64,000 nt of DNA from Chrysopilus asiliformis (taxonomy: Eukaryota > Arthropoda > Insecta > Diptera > Rhagionidae): positions 112,903,234 to 112,967,233 of the forward strand of contig OZ035962.1 in NCBI GenBank assembly GCA_964034945.1. The letters run 5' to 3'. Positions 9,400 through 22,000 of this stretch are shown here, in pieces. A program made the translations under genes and the position numbers. The number at the start of each line of letters is the position of its first letter. The stretch's first letter is position 1. The notes under the pieces were generated by a model. It saw only the letters and a program-made list of their open reading frames with translations, was not told the DNA's origin and did no database searches.

Positions 9400-12104
9400 T
9401 AAATAGTTGGCAACCGTGTTGTGATTCCTTGTTTCATAATCGAACTTTGTCGCAGGATAGAAAAGGGACTTTCGAAATATATTGGTGTTGTGTTTCTTAT
9501 TACGTTAATCGCAATTTCAAAAAGAGACAGATTTTAAAACATAGGAAATACATGAAACTATAAAAAGAACACTTTGCTGAAAAACTTCCCTGTGTTTCGC
9601 ATATCCTTGAAAGAAAACATAATCACACATACATCCATACAGTACGAAGCATGCACAGGATATTCTTCAATTTTTAGAATCGCATAGATTCCTCGTGATG
9701 TGCATGTGAAGAAGCAAAAATGAACAGAGAGTTTTTAGAGTGTGTCAAAAGTGGTGCTTGTGCGCTCGCATTGTATCCTTGCTAGGATTATGTTGTTTTC
9801 TTTCCGTTGTTGAAAGTCCGTGTTCTTTTGATCGTTTTGTATATATATGCGTGTATCTTCGGTCGACAGGAGTACATATTTTGTAGATGATTTCGGTCGA
9901 ACGGACGCGGCGGTGATTTCCTCACTTTTGTCCTTCGTACGGTCCGCGACTCAGATGGTATCCTATTCCGGTGGTGGCCAATGTGCTACCCCTCTCCGTC
10001 AATGCGATAGCAATGGTGGTGGTAGTAATGATGATGGTTGTACCATCCATGTTTTCGTTGCTCCTTACAGCGAAGTTTTAGTTGATGATGGTGTGGCTTT
10101 TCGTCCTGTGTGAACTCCAATTGGTATTGTTGTCGTTGTCATTCACAAATTCAATATTTTCGATGTGAATTCCAAGGTACAAACGCGAAAAGTCAATAAT
10201 AAATAACTTATATAAATTTGACAACGATCCCGGTTATCAAGGACCTTCGAAAAAAGTACCGAAAAATCAAGAAAATCTGTTTAAAAATTCCACCGTAATT
10301 GAACATTGCCATGAGATCTGTTGTGTTTGTTTTCCGTTCATCTCGTTGATTCTTTATCATATTGTTGTGAATCGTGAGCGTTTTCCACCTACCACTGCAT
10401 GCTGTTTGTGTGCGGAAAAACTTTAATCAATACAGAAGCAAATAAGGAAAAACCCAATAAAAGAAGTACTAGTTGTGGTAGTGACGGTTGGTGGTATAAA
10501 AACAGAAATATAACATTTTTTTCCGCTTGAAATTTTTTTTTCCTTATATTTTTAAAATATGCATCTGAGAATATACATATGTATGTACATGTGATTACTT
10601 TTCATTCCGTATATGGCATACGTTTGGTGAATTAAGATGTTCGACGTTATGTTTATGACATACGCAACGGGAATATAAAAAGAAAATAAACATTCACACA
10701 ATAGATGCACATAAGAAACATATATGAGATACAGACGGGAGCTGAACAGGAGCAAAAATATATAACTTTTGACGTATAAAAATAAGTGACGGTAACGGAC
10801 GAGAACGACCGAAAAAAAATCATAATAAAAAAAACATAACACTGAAACTCCCGCATTTTGTTATACAAATAAAACTGGGAATAATCTCGTGTGCTTCTTC
10901 AGTATCTCCCTGCCGTTTTCCTTTCAAAAAAAAAAAAAAAAAATCTGGATTTCGGGGATCTGAAAACTCACTTTGTAGATCCCCAGAAAATTCACTAAAT
11001 AAAAATGAAACGTGAATGGAAACGGAAAGAATTCGTGAATCTCCCACTTTCATTCAAGCGTTTCGAGCAGGAAGAACCCCAAAAGCAGCAGAAACAGCAG
11101 CAGCAGCTGTACCAACACCTTGTTATTAGTGAAACATTCCAAAAATATCATAAGCAGAAGCACGAGCATAAACTGAGAAAGTATCGCCGGCAACATAAGC
11201 AACATTTGTGCTATCAGCGCGAACAATACGAACAACGGCAGCATAGCAGGATAGAAGCCCATCAGCTCCAGGAGCAGGATCAGTGTCAGTATCGTTGCCA
11301 GGATCTGTTGTCGTTACGACAGCTCCAGTACCAACGCCGACAGGACGAAATCGCCAGAAAATCGTCCTTTTTCGCAGGAATTTCAGTGTTGCGTTGATGA
11401 TACCATGAAATTTGGACCGCTCTAGAAACTCGATCAAGTTTCTTTCAGTGTACGAATGTGTCGGTCGAAAAGTGTACACCTACTAGTAATCTCCTCTCGA
11501 ATACATATGAAGAAAATAATAATATTGTAATAATAGTACGATAAAGAAGAAAAAAATTAGAAATCTGGGAAGAAAAACAACAACAAAATAAGAAAGATAT
11601 AAAAACAAGTTAAATAAATAATTCAAAGGCGAAAGTAAGACGTCGCTCGTACTACATACAAATCGAGACGAATCAAAAATTCACCCCTTGTTAGTTTATT
11701 TTTGGTTTTAATATATATATTATAGGATATTCTTCCTCTCGTTTTGTTTTGTTTTGTTATTTTTTTATTTTGGAAAATTGTGATTGTGAAAGTGTGTGTT
11801 CCTGGGCTGCTGTTTTTTAGTGTTGTTTGAAATCCTACTTTACCAACCCCTATGCGTCGAAATAGGAAAAGAAAGCAAAAAATTTATTTCAAAAAAATTG
11901 AAAGAAAAGAAAAAGGAAAAAATCAAATGAAAATTTAATGTGTTAATTTTTGGAATAAGGAAAAATTTTCATTGTGTTGTTAGTATCATAAAGAAAGAAA
12001 AAAGTCATACACAAAAAGAAAGTCATAGTGTTTTATAAATATATTTCCATAAAAAGTGTTTTTAAATTATTCTGTAGATAACAAATTACGAAAAAGTAGA
12101 AAAA
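9400..12104 (+). promoter_or_regulatory. Probable robo promoter and 5' leader region
   Basis: This 2.7 kb before the signal-peptide ATG is largely free of the repeats seen elsewhere. It has higher sequence complexity, CAG-rich stretches (about 11080-11300) and A-rich leader-like sequence from 11500. TTTCAGTGTACG at 11443-11454 resembles an insect initiator with no TATA box. No TSS can be fixed from sequence alone. Two open frames lie here (9847-10113, and 11005-11397 encoding a Gln/His/Arg-rich 130-mer); they would be uORFs if transcription starts upstream of them. Confidence 0.35.
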
Positions 12105-12180
12105 ATGGATAAATTCATAGGAGCTATTTTGGGATTTACCTTCGTTCTGGATATACTTCAGCCAGCCATATACGTACAAG
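12105..12180 (+). CDS. robo: robo exon 1: signal peptide
   Basis: AAAAATGG is a good start context. It encodes [18 protein letters not shown] and QPAIYVQ, a hydrophobic secretion signal, and ends CAAG/gtacta. The single leftover G joins CA of exon 2 to give Ala, so the protein continues [11 protein letters not shown], the normal start of a Robo Ig1. The total CDS is a multiple of three only with this 76-nt exon included. Confidence 0.82.
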
Positions 12181-13037
12181 GTACTATAGATATTTTCAAC
12201 ATAAATTCTTATTGCATGGACTTGTTTTGCATTTTTCAACATTTCACGATTAGAATTTTTTTTTAGCCAATGTTTTCCTCAATGATGACGTCGCAACCGT
12301 TTTTCTTGTTAAGTTATACTGAAAATTTCGGCGTACGGCGTCTTAAACATTTCAGAAATTTGCACAGAGCCCAATTATGACAGTTTTACCGCCAGCTATA
12401 TATAACTAGAATTTGGACCCGGCTTCGCCTGGCTAAAAGCGTGAACAGAAAAAAAAACTTAGGAAAACTAAATTCAGTTGGTTAAAAATTAGGTAGCCTG
12501 CAGGCTGTTCGTTAGTTTTTTCTCTTCGGAAAATGATTAACAAACTAACAAAAAATTCCAGCACTTGCATTCGGTATTACTTTACCCCCCTCCGCTTACT
12601 CCCCCACCTCTGGGGCTACTTTTTACACCGGCTGTGTTGGGGCTGGATCCCCGACGAATATCTATGCCAAATTCAGGCCAATCGGTTCAGTAGTTTCCCC
12701 GCGAAAGAGTAACATAGCGCAAAAACTAAGTTTCGAAATCATTTTACCCTCTCCCCTTACTCCCCCCACCTCTCGAGCTACTTTTTAATGGATCTGTGTT
12801 GAGGCTGGATTCCCGACGAATATCTATGCCAAATTTCAGGCCAAGCGGTTCAGTAGTTTCCCCGCGAAAGAGTAACATAGTGCAAAAACTAAGTTTCGAA
12901 ATCACTTTACCCCCTCCCCTTTCTCCCCCCACCTCTCGCGCTACTTTTCCGTATTCCTATGTCGGAACCAGAACTACCACAGACACTCATGCCAAATTTC
13001 AAGTCAATCGGTTCAGCCCTTTTTGCGTGAAAGAGAA

Positions 13038-13068
<31 letters not shown>

Positions 13069-16000
13069 GCAACTCATTTTTATACCCGTGTGGTGAAACC
13101 AAAGGGTATATTAACTTTGCCTTACCTTTTGTAACGCCAAGATCCCGTCATCGCACATAAAAGTGAATTACACCAGTGTGTTTAGAATTATAAAAATAAT
13201 TAATTTCTGCATATCCGTCCGTCTGTCCGTCTGTCTGTCTGTGGCGCAGATTGCGGGCGCACGGATTGAGCTAGAGACTTGAAATTTTGCGTGGATCCGT
13301 TTTTCGTAAAATGCGAGGCTAAGTTCGTTAATGGGCAAAAATGGACCATTAGAGGGGGTACCCCCCATACGAACGAAAACGGTTTTTGTAAATATCTCGA
13401 AAACGGTGCATCTTATCAAAAAAGTCCAAGAACAAAAGTTATTTAGGATATAATTCTACATAAAACTCCCATACATCAAAATCCGATTGGAATAAATTTA
13501 AAAAAATCTTATTGGAAAGTTTGACTTCAAAGTGGAATTTTGGTACAACTGTTCGAATTTTGATACGAATATCACCATCCGGGTTTTCAATAATTGCCAG
13601 ATTGGCAATTATAGCTTTTGTTATGTTTATATATTAGTATGATTAACTAAAAATTAAAGACGCAGTAATTTCAATGGTTTTTGAATAAAAATCAGTTATA
13701 TTTCACTTTGAACGATAAGCATTGTCGCTTGCTCTACATTTTACTTTGGCCGAATTGTCTTAAAAAAAACTTTACCGACACGTCGATTTTAAATTTTTAA
13801 AACCACTACATTATATCAAAACAGGATCGCAATACTTGACGGTTAAAATCATCATAATTTTATGATGATTTTAACCGTAAGCAATGCATTTCAATAATAA
13901 TAAATAATACCTAAAACATTTTTTTTTTGGAAAAAATTCCACACACCAAGTTGGGAGCATTTCGATTTAAAAAAAAACCTACAAAAAAAAACCAGCATAA
14001 TTTTCCAAGTGACCCAAATTTTTCAAATATTCGAGAGGAAAATTTTTAATGGGCATTTGATTTTTGCATGCGATCGCATCGTACAAAATACGAAATAGTA
14101 GTGGAGTGGCACTAAATTTAAGTAAAGCTACCAAATAGATTTAAAAATAAAATATCCAAATAGACATGGGAAAATACGATCAAATGCCGCCTTGGAAAAA
14201 TTCAACAACATTTGCATGATTAGAAATGAAGGAACAAAATCCTACCAAGTCTAAGGAGTGTGAGCAATAAAGGACGACGACAAACTAGGGAAAAAGCTCT
14301 TTTTTAGATAAAATATATCAACCTAAGTGCCTTGCCGCACGCTAAAATATATTCTCCATAATACGGGAAAACCAACTGAAGAACCTGAAACAGGATATTT
14401 TCTATTTTGTTACCAACATTTCTATACACAATGTTTTTGGTTCTTTTTTCCCAGTTTTCGTTATTCCACAAAAATTTTCCTTTCAAAAAGATGTTTGAAA
14501 AAAAGAATCGTGAAAAATAAAATAAAATAAAATTCAATGGTATGAGATTCGTTTTTCGTAGCACAAAAGCTTAAGGTTTTTGAAACGATTTTATTAAGAT
14601 AGAAAATGTCATAGGTTTTTGGGATTCTTGACAGGTTCTGGCATGACATTCCTCACCGCTACCTTTTTCTACCTTTTGGTATTCCGTTTGCATTGCGGTT
14701 AAGGAAATGTGTTTAATGTTTAACAAGAGAAACATACTGATAAGAAATAATATAAATTTTTATGTGTCATGCCAGTTTCAGGGGGTTTTTTTTCCATGGG
14801 GCTATCATAATTATTAAGCCGATGTACTAGAAATAAGAAGATTCCCCACAAAAAAGACATTTTTCACGGACTTAAAGAATATTCTGTTAGCACGATATGA
14901 TGGTATCTTGAAAAACATGTGCACGTATCTATGTTGACGCTGTAACCCTGACAAATGACAGTGACACTGTAATATTACAAATCATAATATGTATAATTTT
15001 TTTTAATTGTATGAACAGATTAGAATTTGTCTTTTATTTTTTTATATTAAAACAAATGTGTCTTTTAGGAGCAAAACCGTAAAGTTTTCACATTTTTAAG
15101 TAATCGAAATTGTGTGCCTTAGGCAGAGCCCATCCTTGAAATGGTGAACCAATTATTTATATCAAAGATTCTTTAAGTAAAAATCCATAAAAACAATAAA
15201 CGTCTGCATTTTATAATGTTGAAATTGTCTTTTAAGGGGGTGAGTGTTGGAAATGTCATTTTTTTGGTGATTTGGTATCGCTGATTCCGCATCTGGTATT
15301 GGTTGGGTTCTAGTTTTTCAAAGTTTTTTGGCAACCCTCTACATATTAAAAACTAGAGCTGAGCCAGCCAAACCACCAACGACCTCAAATTTTTGCGAAT
15401 CGTTCAACCAACACGATATTCGTCTGATATAATATTAGATGACATCATGGCACTTGAGCGAGTCCATGATAATGTAAATTTTCTACTCGACAGAAAAAAT
15501 TTTACCTGAAAAATTTTCCTGTAATAAATATTGAGAATTCTCTGGAAAACATAAAAATCCTTCGGGACATTGTTCAACTCTGGAAAACATTAAAATTCAT
15601 CACTTTATTACTTTAAGCTAGATACTTACGAATACTAATCAACCATTTTTAAAATGTTGTGTTCACATAATTTGTGTAAAAATACATAAGCCATGTACAT
15701 CTGGTAGTATAAAAATTTCGAATGTAAATTTGCTACATTTTCCATTTAAATCATGATTAGCATAATGTAGTTTTCCAAGGCAATATTTTGATCCGGAAAA
15801 ATCCCATCGTTACGTAAAATCAGTCGAATTTAAATATTGCGTATTCTCATCGAAATTTATAACCCAAAGAATCCTTTTTTTATTCCATGGCTCGTTTTCG
15901 AATGAGAAGAAATTTTTGCTTTACTCATCCTGTGCGAGGCCATTAAGGCTTAGAATTCAATTTATTGCTTTTCCAAGAAAAAAGAAATATGTTTGGCCCA

Positions 16001-19000
16001 TGTTAGCTCCTTTGAATTTCATGCGGGGTAAGGGGTGTATGAATCAAGTACCTTAGATAAGAAAGAAAAATCGGGCATATAACCTAAAATTGCACAAAAT
16101 GACATCACAATTTCATTGAACTGGGTTGGTAGTTATATTTTTATATCTGTATCTTTTTTATATTTGTCTCCGCCTTGTATCTTGTATGGCAGCAGTTCAG
16201 TACAACATGGTATACTGAATATTACAAGTATATTGTCCATTGGAAGCATGAGGCACCATGAGAATATAACCTAAAAAGCAATTTATCATCTGCCATTATT
16301 GGACTGGGCACTAACACTTTATACAAACTAACTCCAAGCATCTTCGCCTCAATGCTGACCTAATTTTCCTTTTTCGTTCAAAATTACTTCACACTTGAAC
16401 GTTTCCATAGTCAACGAATGATTTACACTTTTGGCCATTTTAATGCAGTATTTTTAAAGTATTTAAAGACAATTTGCTGGAGCCGCAATTTGAGTAATAC
16501 TGAAACAAAAATATGAATAAAGCCAACGTAGTTTTGGTGAACAATGTAATTTCTGTTTGTCTCTTTACTTTTCTAAATTGTATGGCTCAACATTTTGTCT
16601 GGTTCTACTTGGTTCTACTTGCTTAGACCGAACCGTAAATAAATTAAATATTATAGAAATCTCAGAACTTTTACACCTTTTTTTTTTGATATCCTCAAGG
16701 CTGGTCGCCACCCCCCGTAGGGTGGCAGCACTGATCCCATATATTCGACTATGGAGATTGACATATGTTTCTAGCAATTTATCACCCCTCGCAGACGTTT
16801 AAGCATACTAAAAGTAAGGTGGAGTTGGGAGTGAGGACCGAGCAGAAGGCAGAAATAAAATCTTACCCACAGATTGGCTTAAAAAATTACATCGCATGTC
16901 AACCCCACGCAAGGTTGTCTCGAATTTCGAGTGAGAGTTAAATCGAAATTTGATAAAATTTGCATCGAAAATCTTTTAATCCAAGCCTAGTATCGAAACT
17001 CGTGGTAAGATTCTTGAGCGATTATCTTCGGAAGAAAGGGATTCGAAGACAACGAAAATATTTGTTGTCCTTGCCAGATCCGCAACATATCCAAAATTTA
17101 TTAAAAAGGGTGCGTCCTAGTTTATATGGCTTTCCGAAATTTACATTTTTTAGAAATTTACTCCCTCCGAAATGTATGTCGTATTTTATTGACAACCATT
17201 TCTACACTCAGAAAAATGTCAGGTCAACTTTTTGTCAAGTTAACTCTGACCTCTAGCTGGCTGACAGAGGTTTCCATTACATGACATTACATCCTCGAAA
17301 TGCCTATCTAAGGTCAACTCGTGCAGCTCCCAATGCCCTACTTCACCTGCTCGTGGCTTAATTTCAGAATTTCTCCGGCCACAGGTCAACACAAGTTTTA
17401 CTTTCCCTCATGCAGGCGAACGCGCGCCTCGCACAGGCTAAATTTTCCTGCCCGAGGCCAATTACGCCGTATGTAGGTCGTCGAGTTAGCCTCCATTTTT
17501 CTGAGTGTAGCGAGAAATTTTTATCTGTGTGGGTGATTTTAGAATTTTTCTAATGGATCTTTAAAAACGCTTTAATAAACACAAATAGTTTGCAACACAA
17601 AACATTATGAAATATGATTTCCATTGTAATCTACTTATGTTATTCAGATGGAACTGAAATTTATGGCAGCACAATTTGTTGATTAGTTGTAATGAAAATG
17701 GTCCAATTTAAATTATAATAAGTACATCAAATGTAACATTTCATAATTCAAACGATATTCAAATATAAAAGTAGCCATAAATCAAACATAATGTTGTTAA
17801 CCACGCAAAGAGGCTAAGCTAGAAAACTACGTTAAAACATCTCAGACTTTTGACTTTTATTCTTTATTCAATTGATTCCACTTAAGTTACCCAATTTTAG
17901 AGTTATCAACCTAAAAGCAAAACTCTTGAATCTTTTGAACAGAACAGAACAGAAAACACACTTATATGCTGCCTACGAAGCTACGAATTCTTATGTTGTT
18001 AAAGTAAAATGCGATGAAACGACGAAAATGAAAAGAGAAAAAATGATAACAAAAAAAAAGATCAAACGATTTCTATTCATGTTGAGTAGACGTGAAGGAA
18101 ACATTTCTACAATAATAAAGCACGAACAATAAATAAATAAATATTGCATTACAGCTGAGATCATGTTATGAGAAATCGTATAAAAATTGGCTTAAGGCTG
18201 CCTTTATTTCCGGGAAAGTCGCACTTAAATCCATCAAAAAAAAATGTTTCAATTGAATATTTTATTACTTAAAGAGGTTTTTCAGAAAAATGCGCATAAA
18301 TTGATGTCTCAGAAGAAGCTTCATTCTGTGAAAAAGTAAATTGTTTTAAATATACATTCAATTTTACTGAAAAAATACCGCATTTCCCTATTATGAAATT
18401 TAAATTCATTTACCTTGATTTGATTTTCGAATCAAAAATTTAATTATCGCCAAAATCCGCTTGTTTATTGAGGAGAGATACGAGTTATAAATTACAATTT
18501 AAAAAATTTGAACAAATTTGAAAATTTTTGAAATATTTTTTGAAAAATCGACTTCATAATCCCTAAGTGTATACGCATATGGATTATAACCCGGCCTTTA
18601 CACGCGACTGTAAAGTCTGTCAGTAGCACAGACTCCAAATGTCAAATTACTGACAACAAATAAATTACTCGTATGGAAATTAATTTGAATGAATAGCACT
18701 ACTTGTATTTACTTATTGATTATTGACGTCACAATTAATTTTATGGACTAAAACATAACAAAAGCTATAATTGCCAATCTGGCAATTATTGAAAACCCGT
18801 ATGGTGATTTAAGTGAATGGCGAACAGTTGTACCAAAATTCCACTTTGAAGTCAAACTTTCCAATAAGATTTTTTAAAATTTATTCCAATCGGATTTTGA
18901 TGTATGGGAGTTTTATGTAGAATCATGTCCTAAATAACTTTTGTTCATGCACTTTTTTGATAAGATGCACCGTTTTTGAGATATTCGCAAAAAACGTTTA

Positions 19001-22000
19001 CGTTCGTATGCCCCCCCCCCCCCCCCCCTAATGGGCCATTTTTGCCCATTAACGAACTTAGCCTTGCATTTTACGAAAAACGAATCTGCGCAAAATTTCA
19101 AGTCTCTAGCTCAATCCGTGGCCCGCTATCCGCGCCACAGACGGACAGACGGACGGACAAACAGACAGACAGACGGACGGACATGCAGAAATTAATTATT
19201 TTTATCATTCTAAACACACTGGTGTAATTCATTTTTGTGTGTGATGACGGGATCTTGGCGTTACAAACGGTAAGGCAAAGTTAGTATACCCTTTGGTATA
19301 CATACCATACGGGTATAAAAAAAAATAATAATATTGAATTGTTTTCGAACTAAAAGACGTGCTTGGTTTTCCCTCATTCAAAACTAAATCTTTTCGGGGA
19401 AATATCGATTGTCCCAAAATATAAATCCATAATCAAATTCAATTGGATTTTAATCAAATTTATTATTTGTTTTAAATTTATAAATTTTGCCATTAAACTC
19501 ATACCTACTTTTGAAGTGGACCAATACATTTATTTAGGTAATTAGGGGAGAAATTACTTTAATTAGAAACTTAATCACTGAGATATCGTATTCTCATTAA
19601 TTGAAAGGTCAAAAAGGTAAAAGATTGTTCAGTTATTTGATATTCACCATTTTGAAAACACACTTGTTAAGGGAAATGCTCCCTATTTAATTGGAATCTC
19701 TCTAAGAGTTTCCGGGTAAAGGTGTTTGGTTGATGTCGCGCTCCACTCAAATCATTTCTTGATTTCAGTTTTATCATGCACTTAAGCTGTATTTTTCCCC
19801 CAATTCAAGTAAATACGCTATGCGCCCTAATTTCATTCCATTCACAAACAGAGACTGAAACTATCAAAGTGGTTGTATTCCTATTTATCCAAAAAAAAAA
19901 ATGTCGTTGAATAAATGGTAAAAAATACTCGAATTTAACAGCATTAATGGAATTTTATTCTTAATGGCTTTCACTTTAGTCAATTAAGCTGGACGTTAAT
20001 TAGTTATTTTTTTCGTTAATTGAAACGTTTATTTAGCCAGTTCGTTGCTTCAAAAAGTACTTATCCACGTTTTTCCAATTGATGTGGAAAATTGTATTTT
20101 CTTGTAGATTTCTATTTTTTTTAATTTGTCGTCAGGGATTGATTCTAAGGAACATTTTTTGATCCACTATTGGGACCTAAAATTGTTATTTCGTCCTTCA
20201 TTTCAAAGTATATTTGGATTGTCCTAAGAGAAAAGAAATTTGGAACACATACAGCAGATTGAGGGTTGAATGCCAACAACAATAAATTCACACTTTGACT
20301 TTTCTATTTGTCTTGTGATTTAATGATCCATCTGGGTTTCCTAAGCTTGTTTTCCACTTTGGTTTAGATACTTGATAAAGGTCATCGCAATAGTGGAATG
20401 AGATAATCGAGATCTAGGACATTTTATCTGACTGTCTAACCGACTATCTATGAGTTCAATACGGAAGAAGGGAAAAAAATACGTTCGTCCATGGATCTTT
20501 GATAGGAGGAGCCACAAAATTAAAGTATGAAAACCCTTTTTGTTGTGTTTTCAGTCATACTCTTAAATTATCTCTTTCACCCCATAATACACTTTCCACT
20601 TACGTTTTCATTTTCACCAGAATTTTCGGTTTCCGATACCATCTTCACTTTATATATTATGCATAGTAATACCAGAATATAGTCATAAAATGGTTTTGCC
20701 ACTTTGATCCCTTTAAATCCTAAGTTATATGCTTATTTTGTGGTTACCATTCCAAGAAAATAACTAATCTTATCAGCACGGTCGATTAATAATACAACCC
20801 CCAACAGAAATAAATCATCCGATGAATTAAATATTTATTTAGAGCTTTTTGACCTTAAAAATGTTGTAGAAAATCAATTATTCGCTAAAAATGCTCCCTT
20901 AAAAAAGTCATCATTCTTCGTGCGTCATTTTTGTTTTGATGGATTATCCTTAAAAAAGTTTTTAAAACTTGATGGAAATGAAAGCTGTGTCGAACATTTT
21001 AATTTTTATTCGCCTAAGAGCAATTGGGTCTTGTGATAGAAATGACATTATGATGAAAATAATGTTAAAAGTTTTAACTCAATAATTTGGTGACGCACAG
21101 AAAATTGTTTGGCTTTAAGAAAAGGAATTTTTTTAACCCTATCTTGTCCGATCTTGCGTATAAGAAATTTTTTATGACAGCTTTTCTTACAAAAATAAAA
21201 AATTCAAATTTTCCATGGTGCGTCTCTAGGATTAAATGACAACCTATAAAAAAATTTTAACGGCATGGAAAAGGTAGGGCCTGAAAGGATTTATGTTATT
21301 TAAAAAAATAAAAAACAAAGTCTTCTGAAACGACTTCGTTTTCTATCCGCACATCTTGTTTACCATACTGGGCTATTTTTCTTTAAGTTAAACCAATTGG
21401 AATCGAATTTAGGGAAACGTTCGGTAAAATAGTATTTAAATAAAAACAGATCCTCTCCATTTACGACGTTTTCGATGCCATCAAATTTCCTGATTTTATC
21501 AGGTTACCCAATTTAAACAATTTGCAGCAAGAAGTTATTTTCGGGCATTGTGGTCGATATATAAAATTCTGATGATTTCTATCACAGTTTTATACTCTAT
21601 AGTATATGATATATCGTATAGGGGTTAGATTTAGTATGCCGCTTGTAACACATCGAACCAATCATCTGACACAAAAATGAACTATACCCCCATGTCCGTC
21701 CATCTCTCTGCCTGTCTGTCTGTCCATCAACACCATATCTTTCGAAAGGATTAAGCTAGAGATTTGAAATTTTGTATAGTTACGTTTCCCGTAAATGGCT
21801 AGGCTAGGTTCTTTTGCGGCTAAAACTGGCCAATTCCTTCACCCTTCCCCATACAAATAGAATAATTTTTTTTTTTGATTTTCTCGATTTTCTCGATTTT
21901 TTCGATTTTTTCGAAAACGGTGAACAGTATCGAAAAAATTAGAAAAACAAAATGTGTCCGTTCCACACATCAAAGTCCAATCGCCCTAATCCTTCCCCTC

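Noticed and set aside
10552..10868. Reverse-strand frames of 70-96 codons, Phe/Tyr/Ile-rich
   Set aside because: Composition is what AT-rich DNA gives in any open frame; no signal, motif or splice context.
16557..16802. Overlapping frames on both strands in robo intron 1
   Set aside because: No domain, no codon bias and no homologous exon expected between the signal peptide and Ig1.
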